Positions 40,921-50,849 of a stretch of 64,000 bases of DNA are shown here, in pieces. The notes beneath the pieces were generated by a model. It did no database searches. It was not told where the DNA came from and saw only the letters and a program-made list of their open reading frames with translations. Where the stretch lies: contig JAUXRI010000296.1 in assembly GCA_030681895.1 (NCBI GenBank), forward strand, positions 1 through 64,000. Direction: 5' to 3'. The position numbers and the translations under genes were made by a program. The stretch is from Myxococcales bacterium. Lineage in GTDB: Bacteria; Myxococcota; Myxococcia; Myxococcales; Myxococcaceae. The first letter of the stretch is position 1, and each line of letters begins with the position of its first letter.

Positions 40921-42648
40921 CTACTCGCCGCCGAGCTGACGCATCAGCTCTTCGATCAGCTTCAACGACTCCGCATCGAGCTGCGTGCCCTGCGGCACCG
41001 CGCCACTCCCGCCCAACACGTCGGCCAGGTTCAGCTGCCCGATGTCTTCATCGCCATGCAGCTCCTCCAGCCACCGCTTCCGCAACCCCTCGAGCTGCTT
41101 CGCGTGCCCGGGAGCGCTCTTCGCCGCCACCTCGGTCAACGTCTTCGAGCTCACCCACCGATACCGATTCTGCTCGACGTACGCCCGCAGCGTTTTCTCC
41201 CACGTCTCCTCGCCGACCAGCTTTCGCTGCGCGTCGAACAACAACGGCGCCTTCCCGTAGACGATGCCGGCGTACTGCGTCGTCGACGCGAACTCTCCCG
41301 TCGGCCGATTCGCCTTCGAGTCGCGCCCGCCCAGCATTCGCCACAGCTGGTACGCCATCTTCACCTGGCCCTCGCGCACCTCGTTCGCGGCCTTCTTCCC
41401 GCGGCGCCACTCCAGCAAGAGCAGCGCCGTATGCTGCGTCAGCGGCTCATCGGCGACCGGCTCGTCCACGGCATCGCTCCCCACGAGGCACGCGAAGTAC
41501 TGATGCGCCACCTCGTGCAACACCGTGAACTCGAGCGACGAGCGCAGCAGATCCTTCAGCATCGGCCCCACCATCGCGAGCATCGCCGGATCCGACACGA
41601 GCCCACCGAGCCCCAACGCCGCGAGGGGATCCGCGCCGCCTGACACCAGCGACGACGCGACCGTCACCAACCCAGGGAACTCCATGCCGCCAGCGCCTTT
41701 CGCGAGCGGCGCCTCGACGATCCGCAACGTCGTGAACGGATACGGGCCCAGCCGCTTGTTCAGCTCCTTCACCGCGAACACCGCGTGGTCGAGCACCGCC
41801 TTCGTACTGGCCTGGCCCTTCGTCCCCCACGCCTCGACGCTCACGTCACCCGCGCTCGCGCTCAGCTTCTCGAGCCCCTTCGCCACGAACACCGGAAAGT
41901 CCCTCGACCCCACGATCGCGTTGGTGAAGCGCACGCGCGCATTCGGCTCCGGCACCTCACCCAGCGCAACGCCAGGCATCACCACCACGAACCCCCGCGG
42001 CGCCGACACGCTCACCATGAAGCTCGACGGCGCGAACGCCGACAGATCGCCCATGCCTGTCGGCGGCGCGAACAGCTCTCCGTTCGCCTTCACCGGCGGC
42101 ACCATCGGCAGCACCCCCACCAGCGACACGAAGTCAGCCGACGCCGAGAACGCCCCGTGGTCGGCGACCTCTTCTCCCGGCGCGATCGACGGCACCTTCG
42201 CCTGGAGCTGCACCTCGAGCTGCACCGTCGTCCCCGCCACCGCCTCGGTCGCCAACTTCACGCGCCACAGCGTCGCGTCGGGATGCTCCAGCACCGCCGC
42301 CTGCCCATTCACCGCCGCGTTCAGCAGCATCACCGCCTCGGTGTGCGCGGCGTTCGGCGTGGTGCGCAGGTACACCTCATCGAGCGCCTCGCCCTTCACC
42401 GTCCACGTCAACGCGATTCGACCCACCACCTTGCGGTTGGTGACGTCGACGGTCAGGTCGGCCCTGTAGAGCGGCTGCTCCGACAGCGGCCCCAGCGCCT
42501 TCTCCAGCCGCGCCAATTCGCCCGCCCGAAGCGACTTGAGCCCCAGCTCGAGCTCTGGCGCCAGCCCGTCGGCCGCCGCTTCAGTGCTGAAGACCGAGAC
42601 CACAACGAGCGCCGCGGCCCTGAGCAGGAATCGTCGAGACGCGTGCAT
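40921..42648 (-). CDS. Secreted M1-like zinc metallopeptidase
   Basis: 575 residues with an N-terminal signal peptide (RRFLLRAAALVVVSVFSTEAAA). The C-terminal half contains LHEVAHQYF, giving His378-Glu379 and His382, with Glu401 exactly 18 residues after the second His, matching the HExxH-x18-E zinc site of gluzincins. GAGGMEFPGLV is a GxMEN-like strand that binds the peptide N-terminus in M1 aminopeptidases, here with Glu-Phe in place of Glu-Asn. The N-terminal half is beta-rich. It is probably periplasmic or exported. It stands alone, divergent from the megaenzyme gene, so its substrate is unknown. Confidence 0.8.
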   Translation of the reverse strand: MHASRRFLLRAAALVVVSVFSTEAAADGLAPELELGLKSLRAGELARLEKALGPLSEQPLYRADLTVDVTNRKVVGRIALTWTVKGEALDEVYLRTTPNAAHTEAVMLLNAAVNGQAAVLEHPDATLWRVKLATEAVAGTTVQLEVQLQAKVPSIAPGEEVADHGAFSASADFVSLVGVLPMVPPVKANGELFAPPTGMGDLSAFAPSSFMVSVSAPRGFVVVMPGVALGEVPEPNARVRFTNAIVGSRDFPVFVAKGLEKLSASAGDVSVEAWGTKGQASTKAVLDHAVFAVKELNKRLGPYPFTTLRIVEAPLAKGAGGMEFPGLVTVASSLVSGGADPLAALGLGGLVSDPAMLAMVGPMLKDLLRSSLEFTVLHEVAHQYFACLVGSDAVDEPVADEPLTQHTALLLLEWRRGKKAANEVREGQVKMAYQLWRMLGGRDSKANRPTGEFASTTQYAGIVYGKAPLLFDAQRKLVGEETWEKTLRAYVEQNRYRWVSSKTLTEVAAKSAPGHAKQLEGLRKRWLEELHGDEDIGQLNLADVLGGSGAVPQGTQLDAESLKLIEELMRQLGGE

Positions 42649-42838
42649 TCCCGGTCACTCTCGCAGATGCACCCAGGGTGGTCGACTCACCAGTGAGGTG
42701 GCCGTCGTGCCCACCCCACGCACCATCACGGAAAGGGCGTGACGGCCTGCGACCTGCCGCGCTCCCCGCTGACCATTCGGTCACGACAGTCGCTCGCGCC
42801 GCTTACCGAACGTCACCCATCTGCTACACGCACCGCCC

Positions 42839-45800
42839 ATGGTCTCACCGTCGTCCGCGCCCCTGGGTCCCCTCGATGTCACCCGCACGCTCACCGGCAA
42901 ACGCGTGCTGTTCGCCGGCGCCACCGGCTTCGTCGGCAAGGTCTCGTTGTCGATGCTCCTGCATCACTACGGCGACGATCTCGCCCACGTGTACGTGCTC
43001 GTCCGCAAGGGCAGCGCGAAGGACGCGAAGACGCGCTTTTTCGACAAGGTCGCCACGAGCGAGCCCTTCGAGCCTTTGCGCATCAAGTACGGCGGCGAGG
43101 CCGAGTCGATCGCGTGGCTGCAGCAGCACGTCACCATCCTCGACGGCGACATCACCGACCCGTGGATGGGCATGGTCGAAGCCGACGCGCGCGCGCTCAA
43201 GGGCCAGATCGACGTCGTCATCAACTGCGCCGGCCTCGTCTCGTTCAACCCGTCGCTCGAGGTCGGCCTCAACGTCAACACGCACGGCGTGAAGTTTCTC
43301 TGCGAGGCGTGCCTCTTCTGGGACGTGCCGCTCGTGCACATGTCGACGGCGTTCGTCGCCGGCAACCGCTCCGGCCTGGTCTTCGAAGACGAAGAGGTCG
43401 TCGGCTACTTCCCGCGCAAGGGCGAGCTCGACGGGCGTGACTTCTCACTCGAGCAGGAGCTCGCCGACGCCGAGAAGACCGTCGCACGGCTCCGCCAACA
43501 GGCCGACGACAAGGCGCTCGCCAGCGAGTTCCGCACCCGCGCCATCGAGCGGCTCGAAGGTGAAGGCCGTGACGCCACCGACGAGAAGGCGCTCCGCCTC
43601 GCCATCGGCCGTGAACGAAAGCTCTGGCTCACCCTGCAGCTCGTCGAAGCCGGCATGGAGCGCGCGAAGCACTGGGGCTGGCCGAACACGTACACGTACA
43701 CGAAGTCGCTCGGCGAGCAGGTCATCGCGAAGACGCCGGGGCTTCGGTACGCCCTCGTGCGCCCCAGCATCGTCGAGTCGGCCCAGCACTACCCGTTCCC
43801 CGGTTGGAACGAGGGCTTCACGACCTCGGCGCCGATGATCTACGCGCTCATGAAGAGCCGCAGCATTCTCCCCACGGGCGAAGACAAGATCCTCGACATG
43901 ATCCCCGTCGATCAGGTCGCTGGCAGCCTCATCGCCATCACCGCGCAGGCGCTCCGCACCTCGGAGCGCCGCGTCTACCAGCAGGCCACCGGCGACACGT
44001 CGCCCTTCATGGCGTCACGCTCCACCGAGCTCGTCGGCCTGTGGACGCGCGAACGCTGGCGCACGAAGAAGACCGGCAACGCGTTGCTCAACGAGCTGCG
44101 CAGCCGCAACGAGGCCAAGAGCACCAGCAAGCTCCGCTTCGACACGCTCTCGACGCCGATGATCGCGAAGGGCGCGAAGTGGCTCTCGAAGCTGATCGAC
44201 GAGCGCAAGCCCACGTGGGGCGCTCCGAAGATCTCGGCGATGCTCGACCACGCCAAAGAGGCTCTCGAAGACGTCACCGACGACGCCGATCGCCTCAACA
44301 TGATCGTCGACCTCTTCCTCCCGTTCATCTGGGAGAACCGCTTCATCTTCCGCTGCGACAACACGCGCTCGCTCTACGTCGACATGCCCGCGCACGACCG
44401 CGCGAAGATCAACTGGACCCCCGACACCATCGACTGGCGCCGCTACTTCCTCGACGTCCACATCCCCGGCCTCGCGAAGTGGGTCTTCCCCGGGCTCGAC
44501 GAAGAGACCGAGAAGCGCAAGGCGCTGCCGGCGTACCGCGATCTCATCGAGCTCTTCGAGGCCTCGGTGCACGCGTGGAGACACCGCGTCGCGTTCCGCT
44601 TCCACGAAGGCGAGGAGGAGAGCCGGCTCACCTACGGCGAGGTGCAGCGTTACGCCAACCGCGTCGGCAGCTTCCTGATGAGCGTCGGCGTGAAGCCGCA
44701 GGAGCGTGTGATGCTCCTGTCGGAGAACCGCCCCGAGTGGCCGATCGCCTTCTTCGGCACGCTGCGCGCCGGCGCGACCTCGGTGCCCGTCGACAAGGAG
44801 CTCAGCGAGACCGAGATCGTCAACATCGCCAAACGCGCCGACGCGAAGGTGCTGCTGATCTCCGAGCAGCTCTCCGAGAAGAAGCCCGGCCTCGAGAAGG
44901 CCCTCGCCGACGCGGGGCTCTCGACGTTGCTACGCAGCCTGGGCGAGGCGCTCTCGGGCGATCCCTCCAAGCCCAACGGCATCGGTGACGTGAAGCGCTC
45001 CGCGCATGCCGATGACGTCGCGTCGCTCATCTTCACCTCGGGCACCACCGGCGTTCCCAAGGGCGTCGTGCTGACCCACCGCAACTTCACCTCGCTCGTG
45101 GCCAAGCTCGCCGGTGCGTTCGAGATCGGCCTGGGCGATGGCGTGCTGTCGGTGCTCCCGCTGCACCACACGTTCGAGTTCTCGGCCGGGATGCTGACCC
45201 CGTTCTCCCGTGGCGCAGAGATTTCCTACATCGACGAGCTCACTTCGGACCGCATCGGTGACGTGCTCGAGGGCGGCAACATCACCGGCCTCGTCGGCGT
45301 GCCCGCGCTCTGGCAGCTCTTCCACAAGAAGGTGACCCAGGAGTTCGCGGCCCGCCCGCGCCTGGTCGAAGAGGGCCTCAAGGCGTTGATGAGCGTGAAC
45401 GCCGAGCTCCGCAACCGGCGCGGCATCAACCTCGGCAAGTTCCTCTTCTGGCCCGTGCACCGGAAGTTCGGCGGCAAGCTGAAGTTCATGATCAGTGGCG
45501 GCTCCGCGCTGTCAGACGACGTCCACAAGGCCTTCCACGCGCTCGGCTTCACGCTCAACGAAGGCTACGGCCTGACGGAAGCGGCGCCGGTGTTGACCGT
45601 CACCAACGCGGGCAACAAGCGGCTGCCGAACTCGGTGGGCAAGGCGCTCCCCGGCGTCGAGATTCGTATCGACAGCCCCGACAACGACGGCATCGGCGAG
45701 GTCATCGCCAAGGGTCCGAACGTCATGGCGGGCTACTTCGAGGATCGTGAATCGACCGAAGCGGTGCTGCAGGGCGGCTGGCTGCGCACGGGCGACCTCG

Positions 45801-47251
45801 GCCGCTTCGACGCCGACGGCAACCTCACGCTCGTCGGACGCAAGAAGGACGTCATCATCGATGCCAACGGGAAGAACGTGTACCCGGACGAGCTCGAAGA
45901 TCTCTACGGCACGCACGAGCACCTGAAGGAGCTCTCGGTCGTCGGTCTGCCGGATGAGCACGGTGAGAAGGTCGCTTGCCTCGCCGTGCCCGATTACAAG
46001 GACCGGCCGCGCGAAGAGGTGAAGAAGGAGCTCGAAGAGCACTTCCGCCGCATCGGGAACGATCAACCGTTCTACCGCCGCATCAAGGTGCTGCGCTTCT
46101 GGGACGGCGAGCTGCCACGCACCTCCACCCGCAAGGTGAAGCGCCCGCAGGTCGTGAAGGAGTTTTTGCGCCTCGAGAAGCTCTCGCACAACGCCGAGAA
46201 GGCGAAGCAGGGCGGCACCGAAGAGAGCACCGACTGGCTCGTGCAGGTCATCGCTGAAGTCGTGCAGAAGCCGAGCAGTGACATCCGAAACGACTCGCGG
46301 CTGCAGGCAGACCTCGGCCTCGACTCCCTCATGTTGACGGAGCTCGCGACCGCGCTCGAGCAGGCCGGCGTGCCGACCTCGGCCATCTCGGACCTGACGA
46401 AGATCCTGACCGTCGAGGACCTGCGCAAGGTCGTCGCGTCAGCGGGACGCCGTCCGAAGGCCAACGGTGTGAAGGAGTTGGTCGTCAAAGACGCCAACGC
46501 TCCGAAGAAGGTCGATGCGCTCGAGGTCGAGCTGCCCGAGGCGTTCGCCACGGCAGGTCGTCAGGCGCTCACCTTCGGTCAGAAGTCGATCTACGGCGGG
46601 CTCTTCGACGTCAAGGTGACGGGGAAGAACTTCATCCCCCAGAACCGGAACTTCCTCGTCGTCGCCAATCACGCGAGCCACCTCGACATGGGCCTCGTGA
46701 AGGTCGGCCTGGGAGAGCAGGGCGGGCGGCTCGTCGCGCTCGCGGCACGTGACTACTTCTTCGACACCTCGTGGAAGCGGGCCTACTTCGAGAACTTCAC
46801 CAACCTCATCCCGATGGACCGGCAGGGCAGCCTGCGCGAGTCGCTGCGGCTGGCGGGAGAGTCGCTCACGCAGGGCTTCAACCTGCTCATCTTCCCCGAG
46901 GGCACGCGGTCTCCGAACGGCGAGCTGCAGGAGTTCAAGCCCACCACCGGCTACCTGGCGTTGTCGTTCGGCGTCGACATTCTGCCGCTGTATTTGAAGG
47001 GCACCTACGACGCGCTCCCCAAGGGCTCATGGTGGCCGAAGTTCGATCAGCTCGAGGTACGCATCGGGCCGCCGATTCTCATCGACGAGCTGCGCACCCG
47101 GGTGAAGGGCCTCGCCAAGAGCGAGAGCTATCGCATCGCGACCAGGCTCGCGGAGGAGTCGGTGCGCGCGTTGTCCGAGGGCCGCACCGTTCGCCCGGAG
47201 CTGCTGCCGCTGCCAGTCGTGCCGTCGCGTGGTGAGAGGAGCAAGCCGTGA
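42839..47251 (+). CDS. Multidomain fatty acyl reductase-AMP ligase-ACP-acyltransferase
   Basis: 1470 residues in one frame. Domain order: a fatty acyl-CoA reductase-like SDR with GATGFVGK near residue 27 and YxxxK at Tyr285/Lys289; an AMP-dependent acyl ligase starting near residue 570, with SGTTG at 734, GYGLTEAAP and TGDLG later; a carrier domain with LGLDSL and its phosphopantetheine Ser at 1163; and a PlsC acyltransferase with NHASHLD at 1277 and FPEGTRS at 1352. All key residues seem intact. The order suggests an acyl chain is activated, held on the carrier, and reduced and/or passed to a glycerolipid. I recall ElbD of myxobacterial ether-lipid synthesis as a similar assembly; that match is from memory. 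The stop overlaps the next gene as GTGA. Confidence 0.92.
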   Translation: MVSPSSAPLGPLDVTRTLTGKRVLFAGATGFVGKVSLSMLLHHYGDDLAHVYVLVRKGSAKDAKTRFFDKVATSEPFEPLRIKYGGEAESIAWLQQHVTILDGDITDPWMGMVEADARALKGQIDVVINCAGLVSFNPSLEVGLNVNTHGVKFLCEACLFWDVPLVHMSTAFVAGNRSGLVFEDEEVVGYFPRKGELDGRDFSLEQELADAEKTVARLRQQADDKALASEFRTRAIERLEGEGRDATDEKALRLAIGRERKLWLTLQLVEAGMERAKHWGWPNTYTYTKSLGEQVIAKTPGLRYALVRPSIVESAQHYPFPGWNEGFTTSAPMIYALMKSRSILPTGEDKILDMIPVDQVAGSLIAITAQALRTSERRVYQQATGDTSPFMASRSTELVGLWTRERWRTKKTGNALLNELRSRNEAKSTSKLRFDTLSTPMIAKGAKWLSKLIDERKPTWGAPKISAMLDHAKEALEDVTDDADRLNMIVDLFLPFIWENRFIFRCDNTRSLYVDMPAHDRAKINWTPDTIDWRRYFLDVHIPGLAKWVFPGLDEETEKRKALPAYRDLIELFEASVHAWRHRVAFRFHEGEEESRLTYGEVQRYANRVGSFLMSVGVKPQERVMLLSENRPEWPIAFFGTLRAGATSVPVDKELSETEIVNIAKRADAKVLLISEQLSEKKPGLEKALADAGLSTLLRSLGEALSGDPSKPNGIGDVKRSAHADDVASLIFTSGTTGVPKGVVLTHRNFTSLVAKLAGAFEIGLGDGVLSVLPLHHTFEFSAGMLTPFSRGAEISYIDELTSDRIGDVLEGGNITGLVGVPALWQLFHKKVTQEFAARPRLVEEGLKALMSVNAELRNRRGINLGKFLFWPVHRKFGGKLKFMISGGSALSDDVHKAFHALGFTLNEGYGLTEAAPVLTVTNAGNKRLPNSVGKALPGVEIRIDSPDNDGIGEVIAKGPNVMAGYFEDRESTEAVLQGGWLRTGDLGRFDADGNLTLVGRKKDVIIDANGKNVYPDELEDLYGTHEHLKELSVVGLPDEHGEKVACLAVPDYKDRPREEVKKELEEHFRRIGNDQPFYRRIKVLRFWDGELPRTSTRKVKRPQVVKEFLRLEKLSHNAEKAKQGGTEESTDWLVQVIAEVVQKPSSDIRNDSRLQADLGLDSLMLTELATALEQAGVPTSAISDLTKILTVEDLRKVVASAGRRPKANGVKELVVKDANAPKKVDALEVELPEAFATAGRQALTFGQKSIYGGLFDVKVTGKNFIPQNRNFLVVANHASHLDMGLVKVGLGEQGGRLVALAARDYFFDTSWKRAYFENFTNLIPMDRQGSLRESLRLAGESLTQGFNLLIFPEGTRSPNGELQEFKPTTGYLALSFGVDILPLYLKGTYDALPKGSWWPKFDQLEVRIGPPILIDELRTRVKGLAKSESYRIATRLAEESVRALSEGRTVRPELLPLPVVPSRGERSKP

Positions 47252-48279
47252 AGATTCTCGTGACGGGTGGCACCGGGTTTCTCGGCACGCACCTGGTGCC
47301 GATGCTGCTCGAGGCCGGGCATTCGGTGCGATGCATCGGGCGCACGAAGCCTCCAGCCGCGTGGGCCGGGAAGGTCGAGTTCATTCAGGCCGACCTGAAA
47401 GATCGCGACGCCGTGAAGGGCGCCATCGGCGGCATCGACGCGCTGATGCACCTCGCCGGGCTGGTGTCGTTCAAGAACGAAGACGGCCGCAAGATGTACG
47501 AGCTGCACGTCGACGCCACGCGCGAGCTGCTCAAGGAGATCATCGCGTCGGGCCAGAAGCCGCGCGTCGTGCTCGCGTCGACCTCGGGCACCATCGCCGT
47601 GTCGAAGACCGAGCGCATCGGCACCGAAGCTGACGACTACCCCATCGAGACCGTCGGCCGCTGGCCCTATTACATGTCGAAGATCTACGAGGAGAAGCTG
47701 TCCCTCGAGCTCTGCAAGAAGAACGGCCTGCCGCTGGTGGTGCTCAACCCGGCGCTGCTGATGGGGCCGGGAGACGATCGCCTCTCGTCGACGTGGACGG
47801 TCGTGAAGTTCCTGCAGCGCGACATTCCCGCGATGCCGGGTGGCGGCATGTGCTTCGTCGACGTGCGCGACGTGGCGAAGGCGGCGATGGCGGCGCTCAC
47901 GAAGGGCGAGCCGTACGGCCGTCACCTGATGGGCGTGAACCTGTCGATGACCGACTTCTTCAAGCGCCTCGAGCGGCTGTCGGGCGTGCCGGCGCCCCGC
48001 ATCAAGCTCCCGAAGGACGTGAACATTCTCGGCGCCTACGCGCTCGAGGCGTTCGCGAAGTGGCGCAAGACGTCGGTGATGCTCGACCCGCAAGAGGTCG
48101 AAGTGGGAGAGCACTGGTTCTGGTGCGACTCGGCGAAGGCAGAGCGCGAGCTGGGCTTCGAGGCGACCGACCCCTACGTCACGCTCCACGACACCGTGCA
48201 GTACGTGATGAGCAAGCTGCCGCCGACCGCGCTCCCCGGCCTCAAGGGAGAGCTGTTCGACAAGCGCGAGGGTCGATGA
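47248..48279 (+). CDS. NAD-dependent epimerase/dehydratase (extended SDR reductase)
   Basis: 343 residues from GTG in a GTGA overlap. KILVTGGTGFLGTHLVPMLL is the cofactor loop, LMHLAGLVSF and VLASTSGTIAVS follow, and PYYMSKIYEEKL provides Tyr141 and Lys145 of YxxxK. LVVLNPALLMGPGD and MCFVDVRDVAKA also fit. It resembles dihydroflavonol reductase or sterol/hopanoid-type SDRs rather than nucleotide-sugar enzymes. Being coupled to the megaenzyme, it probably reduces a lipid intermediate of the same pathway. Confidence 0.85.
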   Translation: MKILVTGGTGFLGTHLVPMLLEAGHSVRCIGRTKPPAAWAGKVEFIQADLKDRDAVKGAIGGIDALMHLAGLVSFKNEDGRKMYELHVDATRELLKEIIASGQKPRVVLASTSGTIAVSKTERIGTEADDYPIETVGRWPYYMSKIYEEKLSLELCKKNGLPLVVLNPALLMGPGDDRLSSTWTVVKFLQRDIPAMPGGGMCFVDVRDVAKAAMAALTKGEPYGRHLMGVNLSMTDFFKRLERLSGVPAPRIKLPKDVNILGAYALEAFAKWRKTSVMLDPQEVEVGEHWFWCDSAKAERELGFEATDPYVTLHDTVQYVMSKLPPTALPGLKGELFDKREGR

Positions 48280-48992
48280 CGACGCGAGCGATGCTGATGG
48301 CGCTGCTCCTTGCTGGCTGCGGCAAGACGAACGCTGCCGCCATCGAAGAGCTCAAGCCGAAGTTCTCGGTCGTTCGGAAGAACCTGGCAGCGCTGACCGA
48401 GCACCTCGCCGACGCGTCCGCCGACGCGCCGCTGAAGGGCCTCGTCTTCGCAGAGGCGAACAACGACGTCGGCACGGTGACCATCCTGATGCCGGAGCAG
48501 CTGAACGACCCCGACGCCGAGCTGCGCCGCGGTGACGCGGCCTACGTGAAGCGCTTCGACCCCATCGCTGGTGGTGAGCTCCTGTTCTGCCTGAACTGGA
48601 CTGGCCCGAAGAACCCGATGGGCGAGACGGCGATGTCGGCCCGCAACGGCGATTCGCTGAAGGCCGAGTGTGAGCGCGCGGCCGCGCAGACGAAGTACGT
48701 CGTCGTCGTCGAGACGGTGAGCAGCGTGGTGCCCACCCTCGTGAGCGACGGCCAGTTCGTCGGTGGCGCCGCTGACCTGCGCGTCACGGTGCTCGAGTTC
48801 TCGACCCAGAAAGTCGCGAGCCGCTTCGAGGTGCACGGCCAGCCCGATCAAGTCATCAAGTACGCGGTGAAGCCTGGTGAGTCGAAGGCCGTCGAGGCGG
48901 CCGTGGCCGTTCACAGCTCCATGTGGGTCGACGCGCGGAAGAAGCTCTTCGACGGGCTCACCCAGCGCGGCGCCAGCATCACCCTTCGCTGA
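48276..48992 (+). CDS. Predicted lipoprotein of unknown function
   Basis: 238 residues. The start ATGA overlaps the SDR stop. TRAMLMALLLAGC ends in a lipobox with Cys15, so it is probably anchored to the outer or inner membrane. The mature part is a soluble alpha/beta mix with two further cysteines (LLFCLNW, KAECERAAAQ) and no family I recognise. It is the third gene of the megaenzyme operon and may help to handle the lipid product in the envelope. It converges, 4 bases apart, on the MYXO-CTERM gene. Confidence 0.75.
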   Translation: MTTRAMLMALLLAGCGKTNAAAIEELKPKFSVVRKNLAALTEHLADASADAPLKGLVFAEANNDVGTVTILMPEQLNDPDAELRRGDAAYVKRFDPIAGGELLFCLNWTGPKNPMGETAMSARNGDSLKAECERAAAQTKYVVVVETVSSVVPTLVSDGQFVGGAADLRVTVLEFSTQKVASRFEVHGQPDQVIKYAVKPGESKAVEAAVAVHSSMWVDARKKLFDGLTQRGASITLR

Positions 48993-48996
48993 AGAC

Positions 48997-50727
48997 TCAC
49001 GCAGCGCGGCGGCGACGGCGGGCGAGCGCGAGGGCCAGGGCGGCGAGGGCGCCTTCGACGGGCACCGACTGACAGCTCGAGCGCGGCAGCGGAAACGACT
49101 CGGGCGGCGTCGAGCGGGTGATCGGGTCGCGGCCGTTCGGCACGAGCGCTGACTCGAGCATCCTCAAGCGCTCGAGAATGGCGGGGCCGTTGTCGACGGA
49201 GATCTCCGGGGCTCCTTCTTCTCGCAGCACCTCGATGCGCAATGACGCCGCGAGGCTCGTGTCCGGTGGGAGCACCTGAGCCCTCGGGAACACCCGACGA
49301 GCGCCTTGCTCCGTCGTGAGCACCGAGAGCGTCTGCTCGACGAAGCCCTGCGTGCGGCTGCAGCTGACGTGCAGGTTCGCAGTGTGCACGTTGCTCACCG
49401 ACGGCAGACTCGGGTTGAACGAGAACACCGGGTCCTTGTTCATGTCGGCAGGTGAGATGGTCGTGTACAGCCGAGTCAGCACCGGGTGCGCGTCGAAGAG
49501 CGCAGCGGCCTCTTGAATCGGCTTCACCACACGCAGCCAGATCTCGTCAGCCATCACCTGGGCCTGGAAGTCGGGTGCCGGAGCCTGAGCCTTGAAAAAG
49601 CGGTAGTTGAAGAAGAACGTGTCGGCCGTCACGCCGGCTGGCGGGGGCAGGTAGCGCGTCAGGATCGCCTTGAGCGGTCCTGAGAACACTGGCTGCTGAG
49701 ACGTCAGCGTGGGCGCTGCGAAACCCCTCGAGAACAACAGGTCGATGAACGCCTCTGGGCTCGGCGCGGTCGCGAACTCCTGTCGCGTGCCGAAGCGCGT
49801 GGCCGGGTTCAGCGTGGCACCAACGCGCGCTCCCGGCCCGGCGAACTCTGTCACGAAGCTGTGTTTGCCTGGCGCTTCACCGACGGCGCGGATGATGACG
49901 TCGTTGTAGTTCTGCCCGCGGTTCGGCCAGTCGATGACGGCGTCGTTGATCACCGTGTGGTGGTAGTTGCGCGGAATGCCGCGCCCCGCGCCCAGCAGCC
50001 ACACCTGAACGCCCATGTCCTGCGTCGCGCCGACCGAGGTCAGCGTGATGGGAATCTGGCCGACGTCACTCTGGTAGCGCAGCACCACCGGCTGCAGATC
50101 GCCCGTCGAGTTCCCTGGCCGCAGCTTGAGCGCGAGGAAGTAGGCGCCCGGCCGGATGTAGGGATCGATCGCCGCTTCGGAGTTCGCGGGCACGAAGTAG
50201 CGGTTCGCCATCAGCCACGCGAGCATCTCGGTCTTCGAGTCCGAGCGGAGCACCGCGTAGTCGTAGGGACCGACCGAGTCCTGCACGACGAGTGGGGAGG
50301 GACTGCCTCCGCCGGCGGAGCCTGCGCTGCCGCCAGCCGCCGAACCACCAGCAGCTCCGAAGCCGCCGGAGCTGCCGCCACCCGTGCCGCTGAAGGTCGT
50401 GCAGTTCGAGTCGAACGTGGTCGTCATCTGGTAGCGCGGCTGTGTCGCGGCGATCAACTGCGTGAAGACCTCGTCGGTGCCCAGCTCGAGCGTGGGCACG
50501 GCTGGCAACGGCAACAGCCAGCCGAAGTCGGTGCCTGACGCTCCCGAGTACTGCACCTGCACGTGCGCGGTCACCTCACCGTTCTTCACCGCAAACAGAA
50601 TGCGCTCGCCGGCCTGAACGACAGGCACCGTCGGGTTGGGAGGCGCGAAACACCCGCAGGCGTCAGCGGGGTCGCTCCACAGCGCGACGGCGGCACAGCA
50701 GCTCAACAGCACAGTCGATGTCTTCAT
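48997..50727 (-). CDS. DUF2330-like secreted protein with MYXO-CTERM-type tail
   Basis: 576 residues from the ATG at 50727 (GAGGA about 5 bases upstream). Signal peptide STVLLSCCAAVALWSDPADA is followed by CGCFAPP, the typical N-terminus of DUF2330 proteins, and a beta-rich domain (DFGWLLPLPAVPTLELGTDEVF). A Gly/Ser/Ala linker lies around residues 118-145. The C-terminus has SSCQSVPVEGALAALALALA then RRRRRAA: a Cys, a short hydrophobic helix and an Arg cluster, as in MYXO-CTERM sorting signals for surface display. The function is unknown. It faces the ECF sigma gene and has the same promoter-like element. Confidence 0.82.
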   Translation of the reverse strand: MKTSTVLLSCCAAVALWSDPADACGCFAPPNPTVPVVQAGERILFAVKNGEVTAHVQVQYSGASGTDFGWLLPLPAVPTLELGTDEVFTQLIAATQPRYQMTTTFDSNCTTFSGTGGGSSGGFGAAGGSAAGGSAGSAGGGSPSPLVVQDSVGPYDYAVLRSDSKTEMLAWLMANRYFVPANSEAAIDPYIRPGAYFLALKLRPGNSTGDLQPVVLRYQSDVGQIPITLTSVGATQDMGVQVWLLGAGRGIPRNYHHTVINDAVIDWPNRGQNYNDVIIRAVGEAPGKHSFVTEFAGPGARVGATLNPATRFGTRQEFATAPSPEAFIDLLFSRGFAAPTLTSQQPVFSGPLKAILTRYLPPPAGVTADTFFFNYRFFKAQAPAPDFQAQVMADEIWLRVVKPIQEAAALFDAHPVLTRLYTTISPADMNKDPVFSFNPSLPSVSNVHTANLHVSCSRTQGFVEQTLSVLTTEQGARRVFPRAQVLPPDTSLAASLRIEVLREEGAPEISVDNGPAILERLRMLESALVPNGRDPITRSTPPESFPLPRSSCQSVPVEGALAALALALARRRRRAA

Positions 50728-50757
50728 GAGTCCTCGTGGAAGGCGGCCAGTTCGCGT

Positions 50758-50792
50758 CGTTGGACACGCACCGGCAGCACCGTGGGACATCG
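50758..50792 (-). promoter_or_regulatory. ECF-type promoter candidate for the DUF2330 gene
   Basis: Read on the minus strand this is CGATGTCCCA, 13 other bases, then GCGTGTCCAACG. The same 10 + 12 bases with the same spacing occur on the plus strand at 50850-50884. TGTCC to TGTCC is 23 bases, which suits a -35 and -10 with a 17-18 base spacer. The downstream box ends about 31 bases before the ATG of the DUF2330 gene. It is probably read by the sigma factor encoded next door. Confidence 0.6.
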
Positions 50793-50849
50793 GCGGCGCG
50801 CGATTGCCGCCCGAGGCCCACATTGCGGCTATACCGCGCGGGCCGGGCA

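Noticed and set aside
41525..42696. Plus-strand open frames opposite the metallopeptidase
   Set aside because: The minus-strand frame has a signal peptide and a complete HExxH-x18-E site; the plus-strand products are low-complexity Ser/Thr/Arg-rich.
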